61,529 bases of DNA from a virus, in the IMG/VR virus record IMGVR_UViG_3300030098_003632, positions 1-61,529 of that record, one strand, 5' to 3'. Position 1 is the stretch's first letter. Every line of letters starts with the position of its first letter. The position numbers and the translations under genes were made by a program. Of this stretch, positions 19,495 to 25,183 are shown piece by piece. Below the pieces are notes generated by a model, which made no database searches, was not told the DNA's origin, and saw nothing but the letters and a program-made list of their open reading frames with translations.

Positions 19495-20101
19495 TTAGTA
19501 GTTCGTCCCTTCGTTTGATGGTGACATCATTGATCTTCATCAAGTCGTCGTCAGACCAATTAGCTTCTTTGTAGGTAATAACTTTTTCGTGGTTGGCATC
19601 AAGGTCTTCTAAAGTAGAGCTTTTTATAGACATGATTGCTCTAGTTAGTATTGCCTCGCTGCTTCCACGCTTATTAACTTCAGCATCAGGATCATCGCCT
19701 GTCTCTATCAAGAAGAACTCACGCAGTGCATACTTCTTAGCTAAAGTCATAGCCTTTGATGCACGCTTGTCCCCTTGGTCAGAAGCCTCAGCAAAAGTCT
19801 CAACAAACGCTTGGTCACCAGATTCAACATGTTCAAAACAGAACCTCCTCTTACCTAAGAACAACGACATTCGGTGTCCCTTACTAGTTGTATAGTCTTC
19901 AGTCTTAACTACTTCGCATACGTCTGGATACATAACGATCCCGTGCTTGACCATTGCTGGCCGTAGCTGTGCGATTAGTTCCTTCTCTCCGGCATAGGTG
20001 TATCCGTAGTTACCCGAACCTACCTTGCCTTTCTTCTGCACATAACCTATCTCTTTCATGACAGCTATTTGTGCAGCCCTAAGTGATTCGTGCTTAGCCA
20101 T
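19484..20101 (-). CDS. erf: ERF-family single-strand annealing protein
   Basis: A recombinase mediator that anneals complementary single strands, as in P22 Erf. The N-terminal half has the ERF signature: YTYAGEKELIAQLRPAMVKHGI near residues 29-51, and GDKRASKAMTLAKKYALRE near 110-129, followed by the usual GDDPD. At 205 residues it has a normal length. The start has GGGAGG upstream and overlaps the preceding gene (ATGGCTAA). Together with the RecE-like exonuclease two genes upstream it forms an exonuclease/annealase pair like RecE/RecT or Red, likely used for end joining, circularisation or recombination-dependent replication. Confidence 0.93.
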   Translation of the reverse strand: MAKHESLRAAQIAVMKEIGYVQKKGKVGSGNYGYTYAGEKELIAQLRPAMVKHGIVMYPDVCEVVKTEDYTTSKGHRMSLFLGKRRFCFEHVESGDQAFVETFAEASDQGDKRASKAMTLAKKYALREFFLIETGDDPDAEVNKRGSSEAILTRAIMSIKSSTLEDLDANHEKVITYKEANWSDDDLMKINDVTIKRRDELLNEG

Positions 20102-20339
20102 TGGTCATCTCCTCCCGTATCTTTTTATTTTCTTCTAGTAATGGAGAGCCTTCCATGATAATGACTTCGGGATTCTGGTCGATGTCATATCGAGGGGTGT
20201 AGTTTTTATGCTCACCCGGCTGGCTCTTAATATATATGTGGCAATAACCCTGTTCGTTAATAATAATCCCGAACTCAACGCCAAGTTTATCTGTGCCTGG
20301 CTGCTTGGTTTTAACAATAATTTCTTTTCTAGTTATCAT
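20094..20339 (-). CDS. Small unknown protein between exonuclease and ERF, 81 aa
   Basis: An 81-residue, mixed-charge protein not recognised from sequence. I set the start at ATG 20339 (MITRKEIIVKTK) because GGAGG lies 12 bases upstream and because the longer reading would be buried in the exonuclease gene. It overlaps the exonuclease stop by 11 bases and the ERF start by eight. The GGAGG sits in the loop of a short perfect hairpin (20347-20361) that resembles a CsrA site, so its translation may be regulated. It may be an accessory factor of the exonuclease/annealase pair. Confidence 0.6.
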   Translation of the reverse strand: MITRKEIIVKTKQPGTDKLGVEFGIIINEQGYCHIYIKSQPGEHKNYTPRYDIDQNPEVIIMEGSPLLEENKKIREEMTNG

Positions 20340-21165
20340 TTTCGACAACATCCTCCATGTTAATGATTTGACCCCAGCCATCCGAGTGCCACTGATCCAT
20401 GTCATGACACCACTTAATTCTGTCGATGGTCTGGTAGTTAATTAGTCTCGCCTGTCCTATGAATGTCTCAGGTATTTCAAATACCATTGATTCAAAAGGC
20501 GGGAAGTTTCTTATAGCTACAATTAAAAATCTCTTACATTCAAACACATCGCAGTAGTGTGCAGCTTGGTATTGATAGCCGAACTTCCACAGTGCGTCTT
20601 TAATAAATTCACTTCCTAAATGCTGGCGTGTTGTCTTGAAGTCTATGATTATGTCTTCGTCTGAAAAGTCAGCGTCACACATAGCCTTACACTTCATGCC
20701 ATTTACTAGATTTGTAGCAACAACCTCGGATCTTTTTTTGGTTAGCCTTTCCATCCATGGTTTAATTGCTGGGTTGTCCCTGACGGAATCTCTCATTTGT
20801 ATGACAGCTTCCATCTCGTTAGGGCTTAGATGTATTTTGTTTTCATTTAGCTCTTGCCATCCGAGGATAAATTCTCTATGAGCCTTAAGCCTTCTGTTTA
20901 GTTTCTCTGGCTGGTGTCCACCTAGATCTATATACTCTGGCATAACTGCGATGACATCCTCGATTAGTACATCAGGGCATACAATAGCATGTAGTGCTGA
21001 GCCTATACGCATTGCATCGCTTGCTTTGGGTGGCTCTAGTTCTTTAGCTACATACTGGTGATAGTATGTCCATGCACCCTTGCTTGAGAAATCTTTTATG
21101 GCTGTCCTAGATAAGAACGGTAGCTTGAAGTAGTTGTCTTGAGATATGTCCAGTATCTTTTTCAT
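20329..21165 (-). CDS. RecE-like PD-(D/E)XK exonuclease
   Basis: A 278-residue nuclease of the RecE/Cas4-like PD-(D/E)XK fold, expected to resect double-stranded ends and feed single strands to ERF. Visible motifs are RIGSALHA (53-60, with the conserved His), DAD (164-166), the IIDFKTT core (173-179; D175, K177) and the YQYQAAHY motif (197-204). The order and spacing fit exonuclease VIII-type enzymes. It lies downstream of the alpha-CTD-like gene and two genes upstream of ERF. A stand-alone repair nuclease is the alternative, but the pairing makes the recombination role likely. Confidence 0.88.
   Translation of the reverse strand: MKKILDISQDNYFKLPFLSRTAIKDFSSKGAWTYYHQYVAKELEPPKASDAMRIGSALHAIVCPDVLIEDVIAVMPEYIDLGGHQPEKLNRRLKAHREFILGWQELNENKIHLSPNEMEAVIQMRDSVRDNPAIKPWMERLTKKRSEVVATNLVNGMKCKAMCDADFSDEDIIIDFKTTRQHLGSEFIKDALWKFGYQYQAAHYCDVFECKRFLIVAIRNFPPFESMVFEIPETFIGQARLINYQTIDRIKWCHDMDQWHSDGWGQIINMEDVVENDN
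20347..20361 (-). promoter_or_regulatory. Candidate CsrA-binding hairpin over a ribosome site
   Basis: On the minus strand AACAT-GGAGG-ATGTT forms a perfect 5-bp stem with the GGA-containing ribosome site exposed in the loop. Known CsrA targets have a GGA in a hairpin loop, often ACA-GGA-(x)GU over the Shine-Dalgarno. It precedes the 81-residue gene within an operon that also encodes CsrA. It also lies in exonuclease coding sequence, so chance is possible. Confidence 0.4.
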
Positions 21166-21175
21166 GTATGTCTCC

Positions 21176-21541
21176 TTAAAGTTTACGGTGCTTTATTATC
21201 TCCTTTATCAAAGCACCTTTGATTAACTCTATGCTCTTCTCTCCGCACATAGATACGTTTTCTTTTAGATAGTCTTCGCCTATACCTATCAAGTCGCCAA
21301 CAACTTGATAGCCTGCTTTGTCTAGCATGTTTACGATACGATCGTTCAGATCCAGCTGAGCTATAGGAGTTGTATTTAATGCAGCATTAGGCTTGTCTTG
21401 AATGCTCACTTCAGCTTCATCAATTACCTTCCTGGCGGATGGAAATCTTCCCTGAATAAGCAGGACATAAACTCTTTCTGCAAATTTCCTTGCCTCAGTC
21501 TCGTTGAGCGACAGGTTTGTTTGTTTCCTGCTCCTCGTCAT
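21176..21541 (-). CDS. RNA polymerase alpha-CTD-like helix-hairpin-helix protein
   Basis: A 121-residue protein with a helical N-terminal half (about 10-50), a short linker and a C-terminal domain (about 58-115) that reads like the C-terminal domain of bacterial RNA polymerase alpha. The residues corresponding to the E. coli DNA-contact set R265, N268, G296, K298 and S299 are present as R68, N71, G100, K102 and S103, and the GDL motif is kept; C269 is Met and E302 is not kept. No alpha N-terminal assembly domain is present. It may bind UP-element DNA or compete with host alpha-CTD. The start is ATG 21541, with AGAGG five bases upstream. It overlaps csrA by 47 bases. Confidence 0.82.
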   Translation of the reverse strand: MTRSRKQTNLSLNETEARKFAERVYVLLIQGRFPSARKVIDEAEVSIQDKPNAALNTTPIAQLDLNDRIVNMLDKAGYQVVGDLIGIGEDYLKENVSMCGEKSIELIKGALIKEIIKHRKL

Positions 21542-21677
21542 GTTCACCTCTTGAGATTATCATGTCATCTGGAGCCTCGATACCCAGCTTTACACGGCCA
21601 TTCACTCCTAATATACGGACTACTACATCCTCGCCGATCTTTATAGATTGTTCTTGGCTTCTAGTTAGAACTAACAT
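21495..21677 (-). CDS. csrA: CsrA/RsmA translational regulator
   Basis: CsrA homodimers bind GGA motifs in mRNA leaders and block or stabilise translation. The 60-residue product has the family layout from the first residue: MLVLTR, IGEDVVVRILGV (14-25), VKLGIEAP (29-36) and R43, which corresponds to the RNA-contacting R44 of E. coli. L4 and R6 are kept, but R7 is Ser. The C-terminal tail (QETNKPVAQRD) is disordered-looking. AAGGAGG lies five bases upstream, and the start overlaps the stop of the HTH gene (TAATG). A phage copy could redirect host translation or regulate phage genes. Confidence 0.93.
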   Translation of the reverse strand: MLVLTRSQEQSIKIGEDVVVRILGVNGRVKLGIEAPDDMIISRGEHDEEQETNKPVAQRD

Positions 21678-21880
21678 TATTCCCTCCTTGGTCTTCCTGC
21701 TGGTCTTGGTTGGTTTGCAAACTTTTCAAAGCTACTACTGTCAACGAGCCATATACTCCCATCCATTTTCATAGCTTCTATTCGTCCATCTCTTATTAGC
21801 TGTCGAATTCTTGAAGTAGATACGCCAAGTATCTTGGCTGCTCTTTTGGTAGTTATTAGTGTGTTTATTTGCTCTTTCAT
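21677..21880 (-). CDS. HTH DNA-binding protein (MerR/excisionase-like)
   Basis: A 67-residue protein with one clear helix-turn-helix: LITTKRAAKILGVSTSRIRQ (8-27) followed by RDGRIEAMKMDGSIWLVDSS, the wing typical of excisionase/MerR-type small regulators. The tail is basic (RPAGRPRRE). It is the first gene of the recombination operon, directly behind a strong sigma70-like promoter whose predicted start point nearly coincides with the ATG. It probably autoregulates the operon or acts as an excisionase-like accessory factor; the serine recombinase at 23674 lies nearby. Confidence 0.82.
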   Translation of the reverse strand: MKEQINTLITTKRAAKILGVSTSRIRQLIRDGRIEAMKMDGSIWLVDSSSFEKFANQPRPAGRPRRE

Positions 21881-21888
21881 AGTGTATA

Positions 21889-21916
21889 ATTATGACGTAA
21901 ACGGAACATTTGTCAA
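21889..21916 (-). promoter_or_regulatory. Sigma70-type promoter of the recombination operon
   Basis: On the minus strand a perfect -35 TTGACA (21911-21916) is followed after 16 bases by CATAAT (21889-21894), five of six matches to the -10 consensus. Expected transcription starts near 21881-21883, so the HTH start codon at 21880 would be at the extreme 5' end of the mRNA. The 54-base divergent region also contains TATAAT on the plus strand (21885-21890). Confidence 0.75.
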
Positions 21917-21934
21917 CTAAAAAGGCTGCATAAT

Positions 21935-22129
21935 ATGCCATTAGGTAAGAGAAAGAATGACAAGACTACTAGCAGTAGACTTGCTGACCGTAGAGACTAT
22001 AAAATAAATAAGATACAGGCTTCTACTGAGAAGGCCAAAGCTGTAGCCTCTAAAAGAAAATGGTTGGTGATATTGTTAGTCGTTGGTTTAGCGGTATTTA
22101 TATTCGTCAAATCGAAAGGAATCTTCTAA
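21935..22129 (+). CDS. Small single-span membrane protein, 64 aa
   Basis: A 64-residue protein with a basic N-terminal 42 residues and one hydrophobic segment (WLVILLVVGLAVFIFV, about 43-59) ending in a short basic tail. It is the first gene of a short rightward operon divergent from the recombination operon and overlaps the next small membrane gene by one base (TAATG). The pairing of two small membrane proteins suggests a holin/antiholin or other lysis-timing function, but there is no decisive motif. The ribosome site is weak (AAAAGG about eleven bases upstream). Confidence 0.65.
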   Translation: MPLGKRKNDKTTSSRLADRRDYKINKIQASTEKAKAVASKRKWLVILLVVGLAVFIFVKSKGIF

Positions 22130-22314
22130 TGAAGAAGTGGTATCAAAGTAAAACTATCTGGTTTAACGTAGGCACAATGGCTGTGTCTGGGCTTACTGCC
22201 CTGGCTGGCAGTGCTTACATAGAAGAAAACCCTATAGCTGCAGCATTGGTTACATGTGCTATTGCTATAGTCAATGTTTATCTTCGCAAGATTACTGAAG
22301 AAGGTATTGAGTAG
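22129..22314 (+). CDS. Holin-like two-span membrane protein, 61 aa
   Basis: I set the start at ATG 22129, six bases after AAAGGA; a longer reading would overlap the previous gene fully. The product begins MKKWYQSKTIWFN, then has two hydrophobic segments (about 13-30 and 36-52) and a charged tail, a layout common in small class II-like phage holins that begin with the same KSKT-W pattern. It is coupled to both neighbours by one-base or three-base overlaps. The role is probable release of lysis enzymes through the inner membrane. No endolysin gene is seen next to it. Confidence 0.65.
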   Translation: MKKWYQSKTIWFNVGTMAVSGLTALAGSAYIEENPIAAALVTCAIAIVNVYLRKITEEGIE

Positions 22315-23015
22315 TGGTAATAAAAAAAATATGTTCCTCTATTGCAGAGCCAGTGTCTTCTCCGATTGATGGGGTTGTTGCTGCAGCCGGCGGTGGTGGT
22401 GGTTCTACACTAACAATCGACCTTGCTACCAGCGATGCAAGCCCAAGCGCCAATTATGACACTGGTCAATTCACAAAGTTGTACACTTACAGTTCTTCTA
22501 TTCCAACAACCTTCGATAGTTACATTCAAAGGGGTTATGATAACCGTTCGATTGGAATTACGGTTTACTCACAGAATAGTTTCTATCATCCGTATTTTCG
22601 ATTCGTGAATGTGGGAGTCCCGCAAGGGTCAACTATAAGCAGTGCATATTTGATACTTGAAGTCCCTGCATCTCCTGCTGGTTACCCAGCATCAGACGGA
22701 GACACCTTCAGAATTGCTGGTTATGCTTCAGATGATGTATCACAGCCATCGACAGGTTCGGATGGTGCGATGAGTTTACACACATCAGCTAATGTAGATG
22801 GCTGGCAACTTCCCTCAGATGAGGGTATTACAACTTCTCCAGACATTAAAACGATTATTCAGGAAATCGTAGACCGTGCTGGTTGGTCTTCGGGGAACGA
22901 TATGATGTTTATGGTTTGGCAACCAACAGCACAATCATCCACTTATAAACGTTATTACAACACTGGAAAAGATTCAGATGACACAGCGCCACAGTTGCAA
23001 ATAACATACTCGTAA
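22314..23015 (+). CDS. Appendage-like protein sharing the spike module, 233 aa
   Basis: The protein starts with GTG overlapping the previous stop (TAGTG). After about 35 residues containing a GGGGG linker it consists of one beta-rich domain whose end, PDIKTIIQEIVDRAGWS, is nearly the same as in the appendage protein at 14012-15634; both also share a PQGSTIS/PQGATIT strand upstream. This module occurs in secreted or surface proteins and may bind carbohydrate, which is inference. A receptor-binding or capsid-decoration role is plausible. It is adjacent to holin-like and small virion-type genes. Confidence 0.72.
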   Translation: MVIKKICSSIAEPVSSPIDGVVAAAGGGGGSTLTIDLATSDASPSANYDTGQFTKLYTYSSSIPTTFDSYIQRGYDNRSIGITVYSQNSFYHPYFRFVNVGVPQGSTISSAYLILEVPASPAGYPASDGDTFRIAGYASDDVSQPSTGSDGAMSLHTSANVDGWQLPSDEGITTSPDIKTIIQEIVDRAGWSSGNDMMFMVWQPTAQSSTYKRYYNTGKDSDDTAPQLQITYS

Positions 23016-23028
23016 AAGGAATAAAAAC

Positions 23029-23355
23029 ATGGCGACGTTTAATAAAATTTTTACAAACCAAACGGCTAACGCTAGCACGGCAGCTCAAGACTGGGACGGT
23101 CGTAAGGGTCAGGTAGTAGCTAATGGTACATGGGATACATCTAACCTCCAGTTGGAAATGTCACCCGATGATGGAACAACTTGGATTTCTGTTGGAGATG
23201 AGGGGAAGCTAACTGATAGTGGTGCATTCACCTTCGATTTGAATCCGTGCAAGGTTCGTCTTACATTGGCAAGTGTTGGTAGTAGTACATCAATCAACGC
23301 TTGGATTAGTCAGGCTAATATAGGCTCTAATTATGACGGTCAAAGAAAAAGATAG
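23029..23355 (+). CDS. Small beta-rich virion-type protein, 108 aa
   Basis: A 108-residue soluble protein with the pattern LEMSPDDGTTWISV near the middle, a beta-hairpin type seen in small phage head or decoration-like proteins that follow other structural genes. It has one Cys and no membrane segment. AAAGGA precedes the ATG. It follows the 233-residue appendage-like gene by 13 bases. The exact role is unknown. Confidence 0.65.
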   Translation: MATFNKIFTNQTANASTAAQDWDGRKGQVVANGTWDTSNLQLEMSPDDGTTWISVGDEGKLTDSGAFTFDLNPCKVRLTLASVGSSTSINAWISQANIGSNYDGQRKR

Positions 23356-23366
23356 GTTCAGATTAA

Positions 23367-23618
23367 ATGAACTGGTTTACTGATAACGCACTAGGTATAT
23401 TTTCAATGGTAGGTTCAGGCATCGTCACACTATGCGGTATGGTGTGGTGGATGTCTGCTCTCTACTCTAAGGTTAACCAGATACACCAGCGAGTAGATGA
23501 ATTCGTTGGTGACTACAAGGAAGATCGCAAGAGGTTGTGGCAAGCCATTGATAGCATTGATGTTAGGCTAGACGACCACGACAAACGCATATCAATAGTA
23601 GAAACTAAGCTGGATTAG
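23367..23618 (+). CDS. Membrane-anchored coiled-coil protein, 83 aa
   Basis: An N-terminal hydrophobic segment (about 8-30, IFSMVGSGIVTLCGMVWWMSA) is followed by a charged coiled coil (about 33-83). This is the layout of XhlA-like or inner-membrane spanin-like lysis accessory proteins. It is the last gene of the short rightward operon that starts with two other small membrane proteins, which supports a lysis cassette. No Rz1-type lipoprotein is visible. The identification is therefore a structural analogy, not a family match. Confidence 0.6.
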   Translation: MNWFTDNALGIFSMVGSGIVTLCGMVWWMSALYSKVNQIHQRVDEFVGDYKEDRKRLWQAIDSIDVRLDDHDKRISIVETKLD

Positions 23619-23644
23619 AAGGTGAGAAAAAAATTTTATTTGGG

Positions 23645-23661
23645 AGCCCTTGCAAAGGGCT
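23645..23661. terminator. Hairpin between convergent operons
   Basis: A perfect 7-bp inverted repeat AGCCCTT/AAGGGCT with a 3-base loop lies between the end of the rightward lysis-like operon and the end of the leftward serine recombinase gene. In the leftward direction a T-rich stretch follows about ten bases later. It probably acts as a weak or bidirectional terminator. Confidence 0.6.
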
Positions 23662-23673
23662 ACCAGAAGAAAA

Positions 23674-24453
23674 TTATTTATCACCTAATCTCCTTCGCCT
23701 GTTGTCAGTATTAGCTATCTTCTTTGTTTTCTTTTTGGCTTCATCTATTATTGTGAAGCCATCTTTTTGTCCAGCAAATCCAGGGAATCCATCAAGGCCA
23801 GCTTGATATGCTACTCTTGTATTGGTTTGATTCCATCTATGTCCATTATATCGAGTGCCTTTTTTCTGCATTCTTCTGACCGCTTCTGACCAGCTAATAC
23901 CTTCTGCATCTTTCCATTCTATTAATTCCAAAACTAATCTCCTCTCTTTATCATCCGGCACAAAGTGCGATTGCCCTTCTGATCTTATTATTTTGTAGCC
24001 AATGGGTGAGCACCCGTTCTTTGGACGACCATTGGTTACTCTTTCCTTAATGCGTTCAGACTTTATGGCACTGTCGAATTTCACCCATGTCTTGCATGAG
24101 TCGTACATTAGTTCTCCCATCTCACTCTCTAGTTCATAGCCTAGCTCTATCACATTAAAAATTATTTTTCTATCCAGGAGCTCATCAATTAATTCAACGG
24201 CCTGCTGTATACTAATGAATGCACGATCCAATGTTAGAGAAATAATAACATCTCCTGAGGCAGCCATGTCTAGCATGTCAGAACCAAGTGGACGCTCGGA
24301 CATATGCACACTGCCCCAGGGGATGTCGTCTATAAAATATTTATCTACATGTTTTCCATATACTCTTTCACACCAGGCCTCAATGGAATTTTTTTGTTCT
24401 TCCACTGAGTAACCCGGTGTGTTCGAGTCTCTTATGTAACCTAGTATTCTCAT
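23674..24453 (-). CDS. Serine recombinase/resolvase-like protein
   Basis: The N-terminal resolvase domain is clear: GYIRDS with R8 and the candidate nucleophile S10, VEEQ at 17-20, and the LDRA motif at 75-78. Relatives usually have a second Arg three residues after the first (LDRxxR); here this position is Ile80, so one catalytic arginine seems lost. After about residue 140 a recombinase-type region follows (NGCSPIGYKI) and a basic tail. At 259 residues it is short for a large serine integrase and long for a resolvase. It might act in integration, inversion or resolution, or be inactive. It overlaps the upstream 66-residue gene by one base. Confidence 0.8.
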   Translation of the reverse strand: MRILGYIRDSNTPGYSVEEQKNSIEAWCERVYGKHVDKYFIDDIPWGSVHMSERPLGSDMLDMAASGDVIISLTLDRAFISIQQAVELIDELLDRKIIFNVIELGYELESEMGELMYDSCKTWVKFDSAIKSERIKERVTNGRPKNGCSPIGYKIIRSEGQSHFVPDDKERRLVLELIEWKDAEGISWSEAVRRMQKKGTRYNGHRWNQTNTRVAYQAGLDGFPGFAGQKDGFTIIDEAKKKTKKIANTDNRRRRLGDK

Positions 24454-24653
24454 TAGAATGGTAGTTCTTCTGGATCTAGCTCGCTTACAGGCACAGGGAT
24501 TGCCTGTGGTTCTTGAAGGGGTGCCATATATGCATCTGATTTATCAAGAAGATGGTTTGCTAAAAGCCTAGCTCCCTCTTCAGGCATCGGGCCTATGAAA
24601 GTATAGCCGTCAATCGGGTCACCTTGTATGACAATGTATTGAATTTGTTTCAT
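24453..24653 (-). CDS. Small unknown protein, 66 aa
   Basis: A 66-residue acidic protein with the sequence GPMPEEGARLLANHLL in the middle and a Pro/Glu-rich tail ending in LDPEELPF. The tail resembles the acidic PF-ending tip of SSB proteins, but there is no OB-fold part. Coupled to the serine recombinase by TAATG. The family is unknown. Confidence 0.6.
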   Translation of the reverse strand: MKQIQYIVIQGDPIDGYTFIGPMPEEGARLLANHLLDKSDAYMAPLQEPQAIPVPVSELDPEELPF

Positions 24654-24678
24654 TTCTATTTCCTCATCTATAAGGGAA

Positions 24679-24773
24679 CCTGCGGGAGATGCTAAGGCGT
24701 ACCTCCCGCAGGCTTAGGACATTAAAGGCTAGTGTTACACGCCACCGCTAGCTGGGCGACCACGTTATGTGGT
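24679..24773 (-). other. Structured intergenic region below ssb
   Basis: Between ssb and the 66-residue gene there is a run of inverted repeats: CCTGCGGGAG/CTCCCGCAGG (24679-24712, 14-base loop, 10-bp perfect arms), GCTAG/CTAGC (24728-24752) and ACCAC-GTTAT-GTGGT (24759-24773). No T-tract follows the large hairpin in the leftward direction, so a simple terminator is not the full explanation. Alternatives are a processing site, a small RNA, or a recombination or replication site next to ssb and the serine recombinase gene. Confidence 0.55.
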
Positions 24774-24780
24774 TGACATT

Positions 24781-25173
24781 CTAGAAGGGTGCTTCATCCA
24801 GAAGTCCCTGTGGTTCTTCTACCACCGGGCCAGGTGCAGCTTTCTGCATTTCTGCTTGTGCACCTCGACCAAACCCTTGGATAAGATTGCCTATCACCTT
24901 AACTTTAGATCGCTTCTGTCCGTCAGTTTCCCAACGCTCCTGCTTAAGCTCTCCTTCTACAAGGCAAGGACTACCTTTCTGCAGGTAGTCCCGTGCAAAT
25001 TTAGCACTCTGTTCCCATAGTGTTACGTCAATAAAGCTAACTTCATTGTCTTTACCGAAGTTTCTATTGACTGCTAGTACAATATCAGCAACAGTTTTTC
25101 CGGTGGTAGTTTCTCTAACTTCAGGATCTCTACATAGATTTCCTACTAAAGTTACACGATTATATTTAGCCAT
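24781..25173 (-). CDS. ssb: Single-stranded DNA-binding protein
   Basis: An OB-fold SSB of 130 residues. The N terminus reads YNRVTLVGNLCRDPEVR, then VSFIDVTLWEQSA and the LVEGELKQERWE strand, all in the usual order. The C-terminal tip is acidic and ends DEAPF, like the host-protein-recruiting DDDIPF tail. AAGGAG precedes the ATG. It protects single strands during phage replication and recombination and fits with the RecE-like/ERF pair. Confidence 0.96.
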   Translation of the reverse strand: MAKYNRVTLVGNLCRDPEVRETTTGKTVADIVLAVNRNFGKDNEVSFIDVTLWEQSAKFARDYLQKGSPCLVEGELKQERWETDGQKRSKVKVIGNLIQGFGRGAQAEMQKAAPGPVVEEPQGLLDEAPF

Positions 25174-25183
25174 GTTAGTCTCC

